Below are positions 9,584 to 16,638 of a stretch of 46,411 bases of DNA, piece by piece. The stretch spans positions 1-46,411 of the forward strand of contig CATYIV010000016.1 of NCBI GenBank assembly GCA_958407465.1. The letters run 5' to 3'. Each line of letters begins with the position of its first letter. Position 1 is the stretch's first letter. The position numbers were made by a program, and so were the translations under genes. The notes beneath the pieces were generated by a model, which was given only the letters and a program-made list of their open reading frames with translations, did not search any database and was not told the origin of the DNA. This stretch comes from an uncultured Collinsella sp. (GTDB lineage: Bacteria; Actinomycetota; Coriobacteriia; Coriobacteriales; Coriobacteriaceae).

Positions 9584-10636
9584 GTGAAAACGGGTATTTC
9601 GATTTATCTTTCCAGCCCTCTGCAGGATATTGAGCGGACGATTGAGCGTGGTGCCGCGGCGGGTGCGCACTATGCGTTTACCTCACTGCATATTCCCGAG
9701 GATGGGGGAGCGGCGTATGCCGATAAGGTCCGTCATGTGCTGTCGCTGCTTTCCGCCCGCGGCATTGCGCTCATTGCCGATGTGGGGCCTCGCACGTGCG
9801 ATTTGCTCGGGCTTGAGCGCATTGAGGACCTGCGCGATCTGGGGTTGGAATACCTTCGTTTGGACTATGGCTTTAGCGCCCAGCGGGTCGCGGAGCTGTC
9901 CGGTGTATTTCGCATTGTGGTTAATGCATCGACAGTGAGTTCTGATGAAATCGCATCGTGGCGTGAGGCCGGTGCCGATGTGACTCGTTTTGCCGCCTGC
10001 CACAATTTTTACCCCAAGCCTTATACCGGTTTAGCTCTGGAGGACATTGCTCGGGTGAATCTTCGTCTTGCGGCGCTTGGATTCGAAATCATGGCTTTTG
10101 TGCCGGGTGATGCTAACGTTCGCGGGCCGGTATTCGAGGGACTGCCGACGGTCGAGGCGCAACGCGGTCGCGCGTCAAAGGTTGCTCTCAATATGCTTGA
10201 GCTTGCACATGGCGCCGATTGCGACATTGTGTTGGTCGGCGACCCCGATCTTTCCGATGCGGGCTGGGCACAGTTTGCTCAAGTTTCCGCCGGATACGTG
10301 GACCTGCAATGCGAGCTTGAGCCCGGTTATGCCTATGCGCGCGGGCAGATTCATCACGACCGGCCCGACTCGAGCGTCTTCATCTTTAGGTCTCAGGAGT
10401 CACGTACAACGCTTAAGCCGGATTCCGTGCCGACGGATGCCGGAGCCGGCCTGCCGCGAAAGGCGGGGTCGATCGCTGTGAGCAATAGCGGATATGGGCG
10501 CTACGAAGGCGAGCTTGAGATTGCGCGGGTTGATCTTCCCGGTGACGAGCGCATGAACGTTGCGGGCCATATCACGCCCGAGGCAATGGAGCTGCTGCCG
10601 TTCATCAAACGCGGATTCGGGGTACGGTTCGTTTAG
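9584..10636 (+). CDS. mupG: 6-phospho-N-acetylmuramidase MupG (DUF871 family)
   Basis: In Staphylococcus aureus, MupG cleaves MurNAc-6-phosphate-GlcNAc after its PTS import, and its gene sits with murQ, murP and murR. The 350-residue protein begins with TGISIYLSSP. It has a TIM-barrel domain (about 1-235) with SLHIPEDG, DVGPR, RLDYGF and CHNFYPKPYTGL, and a C-terminal beta domain (about 240-350). The GTG start has AAAGGAG nine nt upstream. The context matches the staphylococcal cluster, so import and cleavage of the disaccharide is the likely route. A terminator just upstream means its expression depends on read-through or an unseen promoter. Confidence 0.85.
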   Translation: MKTGISIYLSSPLQDIERTIERGAAAGAHYAFTSLHIPEDGGAAYADKVRHVLSLLSARGIALIADVGPRTCDLLGLERIEDLRDLGLEYLRLDYGFSAQRVAELSGVFRIVVNASTVSSDEIASWREAGADVTRFAACHNFYPKPYTGLALEDIARVNLRLAALGFEIMAFVPGDANVRGPVFEGLPTVEAQRGRASKVALNMLELAHGADCDIVLVGDPDLSDAGWAQFAQVSAGYVDLQCELEPGYAYARGQIHHDRPDSSVFIFRSQESRTTLKPDSVPTDAGAGLPRKAGSIAVSNSGYGRYEGELEIARVDLPGDERMNVAGHITPEAMELLPFIKRGFGVRFV

Positions 10637-10728
10637 CGTGTGACCCGTGGGCTACAATTGGCCCATCATACGAAGGCGCCTCGTGTGGCGTGTGCCTGCG
10701 TTGGCCGATCTATATTCGGAGGATTCCC

Positions 10729-11088
10729 ATGACCGTACTGTTTGTTGAATATCCCAAGTGCTCGACCTGTAAGAAGGCCAAGGCATGGCTGGACGAACAT
10801 GGGGTTGAGTATATCGACCGCGATATCGTTTTGGACAATCCCACGGCTGATGAGCTTGCGACCTGGATTGCTCGTTCGGGGCTGCCGGTGCGGCGTTTCT
10901 TTAATTCGTCGGGCATGAAATATCGAGAGCTGGGCCTGAAGGCGCGTCTGGATGCGGGCATGACGGATCGGGAGTGCTACGAGCTGCTGGCGACCGACGG
11001 CATGCTGGTCAAGCGTCCGCTGCTGGTGGGCGACGACTTTGTGATTCCCGGCTTTAGGGAATCGGCTTGGGCCGAGGCGTTGCTGTAG
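10729..11088 (+). CDS. ArsC/Spx-family thioredoxin-fold protein
   Basis: This 119-residue protein of the ArsC/Spx/YffB family has a thioredoxin-like fold with CSTC at residues 10-13. It also has RDIVLDNPTADEL, FFNSSGMKYRELGL and the C-terminal KRPLLVG, typical of ArsC-like proteins. Family members are arsenate reductases, RNA polymerase-binding regulators (Spx) or uncharacterised. With two cysteines and no arsenic genes nearby, a redox or regulatory role is as plausible as arsenate reduction. The ATG at 10729 has GGAGGA five nt upstream. A -10-like TACAAT sits at 10656-10661 between the mupG stop and this gene, suggesting its own transcript. Confidence 0.8.
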   Translation: MTVLFVEYPKCSTCKKAKAWLDEHGVEYIDRDIVLDNPTADELATWIARSGLPVRRFFNSSGMKYRELGLKARLDAGMTDRECYELLATDGMLVKRPLLVGDDFVIPGFRESAWAEALL

Positions 11089-11095
11089 CGGCTGC

Positions 11096-11265
11096 GGAAA
11101 GTGCGACCCGGAATTCGCTTCCAGAATGGGATGCACTTTCCCAAAGTGGCCGGTTGCGGAAAGCACGTCCCATTCTGAGCTTCGATTGCGGGACACGGTT
11201 TCCGGTTGAGAGCTCGACGGGAAAGTAGGGACCAGTTTGAGCTTGAAATCTGGGACGCACTTTCC
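11096..11265. repeat. Array of three 46-nt palindromic units, period 62 nt
   Basis: Units lie at 11096-11141, 11158-11203 and 11220-11265. Each is exactly 46 nt: a 14-nt arm like GGAAAGTGCGTCCC, 18 variable nt, and an inverted arm like GGGACGCACTTTCC. Unit 1 pairs 12 of 14; units 2 and 3 pair less well. Both spacers are 16 nt, so the period is 62 each time. The centres share a loose TTGAGCTT core in units 2 and 3. The array fills the gap between the convergent ArsC-like gene and the reverse-strand gene. No T runs follow, so these are not standard terminators. Confidence 0.8.
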
Positions 11266-11284
11266 GCCGGCGGGCCTGCCTCAG

Positions 11285-11695
11285 TCAGTCCGCCAGCTGT
11301 GCCCATTCGTGCGGATCGTAGACTTTTACGTGCTTGTTGGGCTTGCCACTCCAGTACTCCTCGTCCATAAAGGGCAGATATGCCTGAACGCCAGGGCAGA
11401 TAAAGGGAATCCGCTGCTGTTGCAGTCGCTCGCGCTGACGCTGTTCCAGGTGCGCCTCGGATATGACGGTCGGCATGCCGGACAGCTCGACGAGACTTGC
11501 CTGGATTCGCTTAAGGTCGGGTAGTCCCGCGTGCCATGACATCCGCATGATCAAAAAGGATGCACGGCGGTATTTTGCCTGCACCACAGTAATGGCGGGG
11601 CGCAGTGTGGGATGGATTTTGTCCCGTTCGGGCCAAAGGTCGGCAGTGATCTCGAGGCCCAGGGTCTCCCATAGGTAATCAAGCTCTTCGTCCAT
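11285..11695 (-). CDS. MarR-like regulator fragment or small relative, function unknown
   Basis: This 136-residue protein contains LSGMPTVISEAHLEQRQRER and LQQQRIPFICPGVQAYLPF. These resemble the N-terminal half of a Gram-positive MarR-like DNA-binding family in which a similar 'ipFivP..q.ylPf' block precedes the winged helix. Here the protein stops about 35 residues after that block, so the DNA-binding part appears to be missing. It may be a truncated gene or a stand-alone domain. The start at 11695 has CGAGG five or six nt upstream, so it could still be translated. The family assignment is from memory of the motif and is tentative. Confidence 0.45.
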   Translation of the reverse strand: MDEELDYLWETLGLEITADLWPERDKIHPTLRPAITVVQAKYRRASFLIMRMSWHAGLPDLKRIQASLVELSGMPTVISEAHLEQRQRERLQQQRIPFICPGVQAYLPFMDEEYWSGKPNKHVKVYDPHEWAQLAD

Positions 11696-11860
11696 GGCGC
11701 CTCGATATCTACGCGATCATTGATACTTCGATTGTGTTGCCTGGTGCTATCGTTTTCGCGGTAGAATCTGCCAACGGTTGACGGCTACCGCTCGCGGCGT
11801 TTTGCCCCTCGTGTACAGCGGTCGGCTTCACAGGTCCTTCACGGGTTGGACTAAATAAGG

Positions 11861-11927
11861 CCAATTTGACTGAATTTCAAAAAAGTCAAAATTGGGGCTT
11901 GCGTCACGGCGAGACTTCCCGTATATT
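11861..11927 (+). promoter_or_regulatory. tRNA operon promoter with AT-rich upstream region
   Basis: TTGCGT (11899-11904), 17 nt, then TATATT (11922-11927) make a good promoter for the two tRNAs. Directly upstream, 11861-11895 is very AT-rich and palindromic: CCAATTTGACT with AGTCAAAATTGG, one bulge. This resembles an UP element. Between 11696 and 11860 nothing else is recognisable. Confidence 0.65.
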
Positions 11928-11971
11928 TCTTTCTTGCGCAAAGGCACAGCCGAGCGCAGCGATGCAGTCAT

Positions 11972-12045
11972 TGGGATGTCGTCTAATGGCAGGACAGCGG
12001 ATTCTGGTTCCGTCAATGGGGGTTCGACTCCCTCCATCCCAGCCA
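11972..12045 (+). tRNA. tRNA-Gln (anticodon CTG)
   Basis: The acceptor stem is TGGGATG (11972-11978) with CATCCCA (12035-12041), the discriminator is G, and CCA is encoded. The anticodon loop TTCTGGT gives anticodon CTG, reading CAG. The T arm contains the usual GGTTCGACTCC. Confidence 0.93.
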
Positions 12046-12062
12046 TTGCATTTGCTACATAT

Positions 12063-12139
12063 GGCCCGTTCGTCTAGCGGTTTAGGACGCCGCCCTCTCA
12101 AGGCGGAGATCACCAGTTCGAATCTGGTACGGGCTACCA
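12063..12139 (+). tRNA. tRNA-Glu (anticodon CTC)
   Basis: The acceptor stem is GGCCCGT with ACGGGCT (first pair G-T), then discriminator A and an encoded CCA. The anticodon stem CCGCC/GGCGG encloses CTCTCAA, so the anticodon is CTC, reading GAG. It follows tRNA-Gln by 17 nt and shares its promoter. Confidence 0.94.
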
Positions 12140-12149
12140 AAATTGAACG

Positions 12150-12177
12150 CCCGGGCCTCGTAAGAGACCCGGGTTTT
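12150..12177 (+). terminator. Terminator of the tRNA operon
   Basis: CCCGGG-C-CTC (12150-12159) pairs with GAG-A-CCCGGG (12164-12173) with one mismatch, followed by TTTT. Confidence 0.75.
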
Positions 12178-12233
12178 GTGTATTGACCGTATATACGGCG
12201 CCTGCCGTGTTTCGCTCAGATCGAGGAGTAGCC

Positions 12234-13151
12234 ATGGATCTGCCCATCAGCTTGCAAGACATCACGTATGCCGAGAACTATCTGGCGCAGGGCGACCTGG
12301 CTACGGCGACGCCGCTGCTGGAGCGTCTGGTGGAGCTCGCCGAGGAGTATATCGACGCTGAGTGCAAGACGGAGGAGAAGCGCCAATACTTTAGCTTCGA
12401 TAGCAAGTTTGAGCGCTTGGCCTATCGCCGCGTGGAGAAGGATCCGCGCGAGCTCGTGCAGGTCGAGGTGCCGTTTGACCGCCTGTACTCTGATATGGCG
12501 TTTGCCTACATTCGTCAGCAGGATTATGTGAGCGCTCGTAATGCCCTGATGCAGGCTGTGCGTTGGGACCCCATGAACTGCAACTATCGCTTGGATTTGG
12601 CCGAGCTGTTCCGCGCACTCGAGGACAAGCAGGAATGGGCATCGCTCTCGTTCTCGGTGCTGGAGCGTGCAAGCGATGGCAAGTGCGCCGCCCGCGCTTA
12701 CGCCAATCTAGGTCAGTACTTTTTGGAGCCCGAGACCGAGAACGTTTCGGCTGCCGTGGGCTGCGCGCGTCTGGCGCTGCGCCTGGCGCCCAACGATGCG
12801 CATACGACGCGCCTGCTCAACAAGATCCATACCACCTATCCGGATGCCGCTGATGAGAGCGACGACCACGTGATGGGTGAATTGGCCCTGCAAGGCGTGC
12901 CGACCTCGCCTTCGGCCGAGATTGCCATCTGCCTGATCATGTGCGCGACCGATGCTGCAAGCGACGGCGACAAGCAGGAGGCGACGCGCCTGACGGTGCG
13001 TGCTCGCGACTTGGTGGGCGAGGAGGCCTGCGCGGCGATTATCAAACTGGTGCGCGAGAGCGATGCCGAGCTCAATGCCGAGCGCAAGGCAAAGCGCGAG
13101 GCTACGGGCTCAAACGCCGATGGCGCCAAGGAGGCCGGCGATGCCCAGTAA
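12234..13151 (+). CDS. TPR-repeat protein of unknown function
   Basis: This 305-residue cytoplasmic protein is made of helical repeats. TPR-like units appear at about 10-40 (YAENYLAQGDLATATPLLER), 85-120 (LYSDMAFAYIRQQDYVSARN) and 155-195 (ARAYANLGQYFLEPETENVS). The C-terminal tail is Lys/Glu/Ala-rich. TPR proteins are scaffolds, but no partner is evident. The ATG at 12234 has GAGGAGT five nt upstream; a TTG at 12183 would start inside the tRNA terminator region and is rejected. Its last 11 nt overlap smpB, which indicates translational coupling and perhaps a role linked to ribosome rescue or RNA handling (inference only). Confidence 0.8.
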   Translation: MDLPISLQDITYAENYLAQGDLATATPLLERLVELAEEYIDAECKTEEKRQYFSFDSKFERLAYRRVEKDPRELVQVEVPFDRLYSDMAFAYIRQQDYVSARNALMQAVRWDPMNCNYRLDLAELFRALEDKQEWASLSFSVLERASDGKCAARAYANLGQYFLEPETENVSAAVGCARLALRLAPNDAHTTRLLNKIHTTYPDAADESDDHVMGELALQGVPTSPSAEIAICLIMCATDAASDGDKQEATRLTVRARDLVGEEACAAIIKLVRESDAELNAERKAKREATGSNADGAKEAGDAQ

Positions 13152-13611
13152 GCGTGAACGCAAGCTCATTTCTAAGAATCGCTCGGCGCATCACGAGTAC
13201 TTTATCGATGAGACGTTCGAATGCGGTATTGAGCTGAGCGGCACCGAGGTCAAGTCGATTCGCGAGCGCGCCTGTCAGATCACTGACACTTTTGCGCTGA
13301 TTCGTGGCGGCGAGTGCTGGCTCGTCGGACTGCATATCCACCCTTATAGCCATGGTGGCGTGTGGAATCGCGATCCCGACCGTCGGCGTCGTCTGCTGCT
13401 GCACCGCAAGGAGATCGACTTTCTTGACGGCAAACTTCGCAACCGTGGTTATGCGCTGGTTCCGTTGGAGCTCTACTTTAATACCGACGGCCGCGTAAAG
13501 CTGCTGCTGGGTCTGGGTCGCGGCAAGAAGCTCTACGACAAGCGCGAGGACATGGCCAAGCGTGATGTCCAACGCGAGATCGACCGCGCCCTTAAGGAAC
13601 GCAACCGCTAG
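13141..13611 (+). CDS. smpB: SsrA-binding protein SmpB
   Basis: SmpB binds tmRNA and guides it to stalled ribosomes during trans-translation. The 156-residue protein matches the family from end to end. It begins with KLISKNRSAHHEYFIDE and continues with CGIELSGTEVKSIR, HIHPYSHGG and DPDRRRRLLLHRKEI. It ends with a basic tail containing RGKKLYDKREDMAKRD, which folds in the decoding centre. The ATG at 13141 overlaps the preceding gene by 11 nt. The tmRNA gene is not in this window, and rnr, often next to smpB, lies 8.6 kb upstream. Confidence 0.96.
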   Translation: MPSKRERKLISKNRSAHHEYFIDETFECGIELSGTEVKSIRERACQITDTFALIRGGECWLVGLHIHPYSHGGVWNRDPDRRRRLLLHRKEIDFLDGKLRNRGYALVPLELYFNTDGRVKLLLGLGRGKKLYDKREDMAKRDVQREIDRALKERNR

Positions 13612-13623
13612 GCACTCTGTATA

Positions 13624-13690
13624 AGTTGCGGTGGAATACGGACTGTTTTGCCTGTTTGAGGGGCTATTCAGTCCCTATTTCACCGCAACT
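13624..13690. repeat. 67-nt palindromic element with 22-nt arms
   Basis: The left arm (13624-13645) and right arm (13669-13690) are complementary at 20 of 22 positions, enclosing a 23-nt centre. Each arm contains GTTGCGGTG or its complement at the outer end and GGACTG or its complement at the inner end. It lies just after smpB and before the terminator at 13733. No T run follows it directly, so it is not itself an obvious terminator. Confidence 0.75.
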
Positions 13691-13732
13691 GCGGGCGTCT
13701 CATCTTTCTTACTGTTCTGACACATATGTCTT

Positions 13733-13766
13733 AAAGGCGGCGTCCGTTATGGGTGCCGCCTTTTTT
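13733..13766 (+). terminator. Terminator after smpB
   Basis: AAAGGCGGC (13733-13741) pairs with GCCGCCTTT (13755-13763), with six T in a row at the end. Confidence 0.82.
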
Positions 13767-13817
13767 GTGGGTACATACATTCATGAGGTTCCAACCCGAG
13801 CTAGGGGAGTGATCGTT

Positions 13818-14321
13818 ATGGACAAAACTGCGTTCTTTACCATGCCGAGCGGTCTGTACGTGGTGAGCGCTGCGGCAGACGGGTTGCGCGCCGGCTGCGT
13901 CATCAACACTGCGGTGCAGGTGACGTCCATGCCGCCGCGTATTTCGGTTGCCGTGAACAAGGACAATGTCACCTCGGGCGTCATCGCATCGGCCAAAGCG
14001 TTCGCGCTGACCGTGATCGATCAGACTGCCGACATGCTCTACATCGGTAACTTTGGGTTCCGCACCAGCAGCGATTATGACAAGTTTGCCAAATACGAGA
14101 CCCGCGAGACGGCTCTGGGCATGCCCTATGTGCCTGAGCACGCGGCGGCCCTGTTTAGCTGCCGTTTGATCGACACTGTGGATGTGGGCACGCATCTGCT
14201 GTTTATTGGCGAGGTCGAGGATGCCGAGCGCCTGAGCGACGAGACGCCGCTGACATACGACTACTATCACAAGGTGCTAAAGGGCAAGACGCCGCCCAAA
14301 GCCTCGTCGTATCAAGGCTAG
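13818..14321 (+). CDS. Flavin reductase-like FMN-binding protein
   Basis: This 167-residue protein of the flavin reductase-like family binds FMN and passes electrons from NAD(P)H. The order MPSGLYVVSAA, NTAVQVTSMPPRISVAVNK and IASAKAFALTVIDQT is typical, followed by FGFRTSSDYDKFA and TPLTYDYYHKVLKGKTPPKA near the C-terminus. These resemble the flavin-reductase half of Moorella Hrb, which joins such a domain to a rubredoxin. Here the rubredoxin is a separate gene 88 nt downstream, so the two may work together in electron supply to O2- or NO-reducing flavoproteins (inference). The ATG at 13818 has GGGGAG eight nt upstream. Confidence 0.85.
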   Translation: MDKTAFFTMPSGLYVVSAAADGLRAGCVINTAVQVTSMPPRISVAVNKDNVTSGVIASAKAFALTVIDQTADMLYIGNFGFRTSSDYDKFAKYETRETALGMPYVPEHAAALFSCRLIDTVDVGTHLLFIGEVEDAERLSDETPLTYDYYHKVLKGKTPPKASSYQG

Positions 14322-14338
14322 AAATGTTCTAAAAATAC

Positions 14339-14366
14339 TTGCATTATGTTATTGAGAATATATACT
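14339..14366 (+). promoter_or_regulatory. Rubredoxin promoter in an AT-rich patch
   Basis: TTGCAT (14339-14344), 16 nt, then TATACT (14361-14366). The surrounding 60 nt are markedly AT-rich for this genome. TTATT/AATAA at the edges of 14349-14371 hint at a regulator site, but the inner bases do not pair well. Confidence 0.6.
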
Positions 14367-14409
14367 AATAAGTAAGTACACCAGCAGTCACATTCGAGAG
14401 GAGAACATC

Positions 14410-14553
14410 ATGGCTGAGGAGAAGAAGACGTATAAGTTTGTGTGCACCGTTTGCGGTTACGAGGTTGAGGTCGACACGCCCGAGCTGCCCGAGGACTACG
14501 TGTGCCCGGTCTGCGGCGTCGGCCCCGATGAGTTTGAGCTTGTCGAGGAGTAA
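14410..14553 (+). CDS. Short rubredoxin-like protein
   Basis: This is a 47-residue iron protein with two CxxC pairs: C12-x-x-C15 in CTVCGYEV and C32-x-x-C35 in [12 protein letters not shown]. These would hold one Fe(S-Cys)4 centre for single-electron transfer. Standard rubredoxins are about 52-54 residues with a longer loop (DPxxGDxxxGIxPGT) between the pairs; here that loop is shortened to [19 protein letters not shown] lies just before the ATG. It has its own promoter and terminator, and its likely partner is the flavin reductase upstream. Confidence 0.88.
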   Translation: MAEEKKTYKFVCTVCGYEVEVDTPELPEDYVCPVCGVGPDEFELVEE

Positions 14554-14592
14554 CTCGCAGGCACACGGCGAAAGCCGAACATAGCTCTGTCC

Positions 14593-14628
14593 AAGGGCCC
14601 CGGTCGGATATCCGGCCGGGGCCCTTTT
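14593..14628 (+). terminator. Terminator after rubredoxin
   Basis: A long near-perfect stem, GGGCCCCGG (14595-14603) with CCGGGGCCC (14616-14624), has an inner CGGATATCCG palindrome and then TTTT. Between 14629 and 14690 only a small hairpin (14643-14668) is seen. Confidence 0.85.
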
Positions 14629-14690
14629 CCTCCGTCCTCAAGGGATCACGGCTGCTGTTAGCCGATCCAGTCTGTTGTGAGTCCGGCCGA

Positions 14691-14832
14691 CCGTTTGTCT
14701 TACTCTGTAACATCTAACAGTGAAAACGGGGTCTACGTGTTACAGATTGAGACAAACGGAGCTATCCCTCGGAATGATCTCGATCTGTAACATCTAGACA
14801 TCAAAAGCGGGTCTAGATGTTACAGATCGAGA
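14691..14832. repeat. Palindrome array, two 55-nt units (period 80)
   Basis: The unit cores are 14698-14752 and 14778-14832, starts exactly 80 nt apart. Each has a 14-nt arm like TCTCAATCTGTAAC, 27 nt, and the inverted arm. In the first unit pairing extends outward to 22 bases per side (20 of 22). In the second it extends inward to a perfect 22-bp stem around an 11-nt loop. The 25-nt spacer resembles the one at 16374-16398. The array lies between the 3' ends of the rubredoxin and mntH genes. Confidence 0.9.
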
Positions 14833-14860
14833 CGTTTGCCTGGGTAGGTGCCCCGTCCCA

Positions 14861-16117
14861 TTACATCCCTGTCAACAACACGACATCGAGAATCGTCACG
14901 ATGGCGCCGATCCCTACGAGCAACGCGTTGAGCGGGCGTGAATTGGCATATTTGCCCATGACGCGGCGTGAACTGGTGAGCCGTATGAGCACAAAGACCG
15001 TAATCGGCAGCTGAAGCGACAGCAGCGCCTGACTCCAAATGAGACCCTCAAAAGGATTCGGGACGACCAGGCACGCCGCCACTGCGCCGACGAAACAGGC
15101 CGCCACTCCGATCGAGGAATGTCGGTCGTGGATGTCATATTCCTCGTAGAACATGCCCGCGGTGATGGTGCCCGCCGCCATGCCCGCCGTCACACTACTC
15201 GAGAGCCCCGCAAATAGCAGCGCCACGGCAAAGATGGTCGAGCTTGCCGGGCCCAGAATGGGGGAGAGCGTGGCCGCTGCGACGGCGAGGTCGTCTACGA
15301 CCATGCCGTGCGCAAAGAAGGTCGTTGCGGCCAGGATGACCATGGCCGAGTTGATTGCCCAGCCCACGCCCATCGAAAAGAGCGTGTCGAAGAGCTCGTA
15401 GCGCAGACGTTCTTCGATAACCCGCTCGCCTTGGCCTTCGAAGTGCATGGATTGGATGACTTCGGAGTGCAGGAAGAGGTTGTGGGGCATAACGACCGCG
15501 CCTAGGACACTTACGATAATCGCTGCCGAGCCGGTGGGCATACTGGGTGTGATCCAGCTTGTGGCGGCTTGCGGCCAGTCGATCTTGACTAGTGCAAGCT
15601 CGGCTAAAAACGAAAGTCCCACCACGCCCACGAAGGCGATGATCCAGCGTTCGGCACGCTTGTAGGAGTTCGTCATGAGCATCGCCATCGATACTGCCGC
15701 CACGATGATGCAGCCGGTGCGCACAGGCAGCTCAAAGAGCATTTGAAGGGCAATCGCGCCACCCAGGACTTCGGCCATGGCGGTGGCGACCGTGGCTAGA
15801 TACGCGCTGCCGAGTATCGCACGCCCGACGAGGCGGGGCAGGTGGCGCGTCGTGGCCTCGGCAAGACACATGCCCGTGGCGATGCCCAGGTGCGCCGCGT
15901 TGTGCTGCAGCACGATGAGCATGATCGTGGACAGCGTGACGATCCACAGCAGCGCGTAGCCAAACTGCGAGCCGGCGGCCATATTGGAGGCCCAATTGCC
16001 CGGGTCGATAAAGCCAACGGTCACGAGCAGCCCAGGGCCGATATGCCGTGCGATGTCGAGTCCGCCGTGGCCACCGGTGCGCCGGGAACCAAAGTGTTGT
16101 TTGAGATGGTTGATCAT
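14861..16117 (-). CDS. mntH: NRAMP-family Mn2+/Fe2+ transporter MntH
   Basis: This is a proton-coupled manganese/iron importer, 418 residues with about 11 membrane helices. TM1 contains VGFIDPGNWASNMAAG, the DPGN metal-binding motif. TM6 contains VMPHNLFLHSEV, whose Met is a metal ligand that favours Mn and Fe over Ca and Mg. QHNAAHLGIATG is also typical. The ATG at 16117 has AGGAG upstream on the reverse strand; a start 12 codons earlier has no such site. It is a single-gene unit bracketed by palindrome arrays, two units beyond its 3' end and three beyond its 5' end. A GTTA/TAAC repeat at 16177-16192 may be a metalloregulator site. Confidence 0.93.
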   Translation of the reverse strand: MINHLKQHFGSRRTGGHGGLDIARHIGPGLLVTVGFIDPGNWASNMAAGSQFGYALLWIVTLSTIMLIVLQHNAAHLGIATGMCLAEATTRHLPRLVGRAILGSAYLATVATAMAEVLGGAIALQMLFELPVRTGCIIVAAVSMAMLMTNSYKRAERWIIAFVGVVGLSFLAELALVKIDWPQAATSWITPSMPTGSAAIIVSVLGAVVMPHNLFLHSEVIQSMHFEGQGERVIEERLRYELFDTLFSMGVGWAINSAMVILAATTFFAHGMVVDDLAVAAATLSPILGPASSTIFAVALLFAGLSSSVTAGMAAGTITAGMFYEEYDIHDRHSSIGVAACFVGAVAACLVVPNPFEGLIWSQALLSLQLPITVFVLIRLTSSRRVMGKYANSRPLNALLVGIGAIVTILDVVLLTGM

Positions 16118-16176
16118 GGTGCGCTCCTGCGTGCCGTTTGCTTGACGCCGCAAAGGATACCCGTTTTAGGCTCGAA

Positions 16177-16192
16177 GTTAACCAAGACTAAC
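16177..16192 (-). promoter_or_regulatory. Possible DtxR/MntR-like operator of mntH
   Basis: GTTAACCAAGACTAAC has inverted ends (GTTA/TAAC) and lies 60 nt upstream of the mntH start. It vaguely resembles DtxR-family boxes (TTAGG...CCTAA), but the centre does not match well. Confidence 0.3.
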
Positions 16193-16236
16193 AAAATAGC
16201 TGTATTTGAATAGGATGAGGAAGGGGACTGCCGAAA

Positions 16237-16458
16237 TGTCTTGATCTGTAACAACTAGGGATGGAAATTGGACCTAGCTGTTACAGATCAAGACAGGAAG
16301 AAATGGTTCTATGGAAAATCTCGATCTGTAACAGCTGACCGCCAAAACCGGCCCTTCGTGTTACAGATTGAGACATTCGGAGCCGTCTCTCAAAAACATC
16401 TCAATCTGTAACAGTTGGGCGCCAAAATTGGGTCTTCCTGTTACGGATTGAGATGTTT
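16237..16458. repeat. Palindrome array, three 55-nt units (period 80)
   Basis: The cores start at 16239, 16319 and 16399, exactly 80 nt apart, with 27-nt centres and 25-nt spacers throughout. Unit 1 pairs 22 of 23 over its extended arms, including CTAG bases inside. Unit 2 pairs 14 of 15. Unit 3 pairs 20 of 21, extending outward through AAACA/TGTTT. The centres share an A-rich core (GCCAAAA in units 2 and 3). The array occupies the divergent gap between mntH and gltB, so it cannot simply be a terminator for either gene. Confidence 0.92.
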
Positions 16459-16554
16459 GAAGCGGTGAGCATACGGGCTGAACTTGGGGGCCTATGTTGT
16501 CGCCCTTGAGGTCGGCGGTGTCCACTCGTAGGGCGTGCGTTAAGCGATTGTTTC

Positions 16555-16597
16555 GAAACGGGCGGGAAACACAACGGACCGGTGATGCTTCTAGTAT
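16555..16597 (+). promoter_or_regulatory. gltB promoter region with GlnR-like box
   Basis: A -10-like TAGTAT lies at 16592-16597, 42 nt before gltB, with no clear -35. Where a -35 and an activator would sit there are two GAAAC pentamers (16555-16559 and 16566-16570) exactly 6 nt apart. Actinobacterial GlnR sites have the form gTnAC, 6 nt, GaAAC, so this is a candidate nitrogen-control site. The first half matches only partly. From 16459 to 16554 nothing else is seen. Confidence 0.4.
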
Positions 16598-16638
16598 GCC
16601 TAGTCAACTGACTGTCTAACACCTAGGGGAGGATCGCG

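Noticed and set aside
14641..14670. Small hairpin after the rubredoxin terminator as a second terminator or RNA
   Set aside because: Short GGAT/ATCC and CGGCT/AGCCG stem with an offset and no T run; the strong terminator upstream suffices.
14691..16458. CRISPR array
   Set aside because: Repeats alternate in orientation, with two spacer lengths (27 and 25 nt), are only two or three units long, and no cas genes are present.
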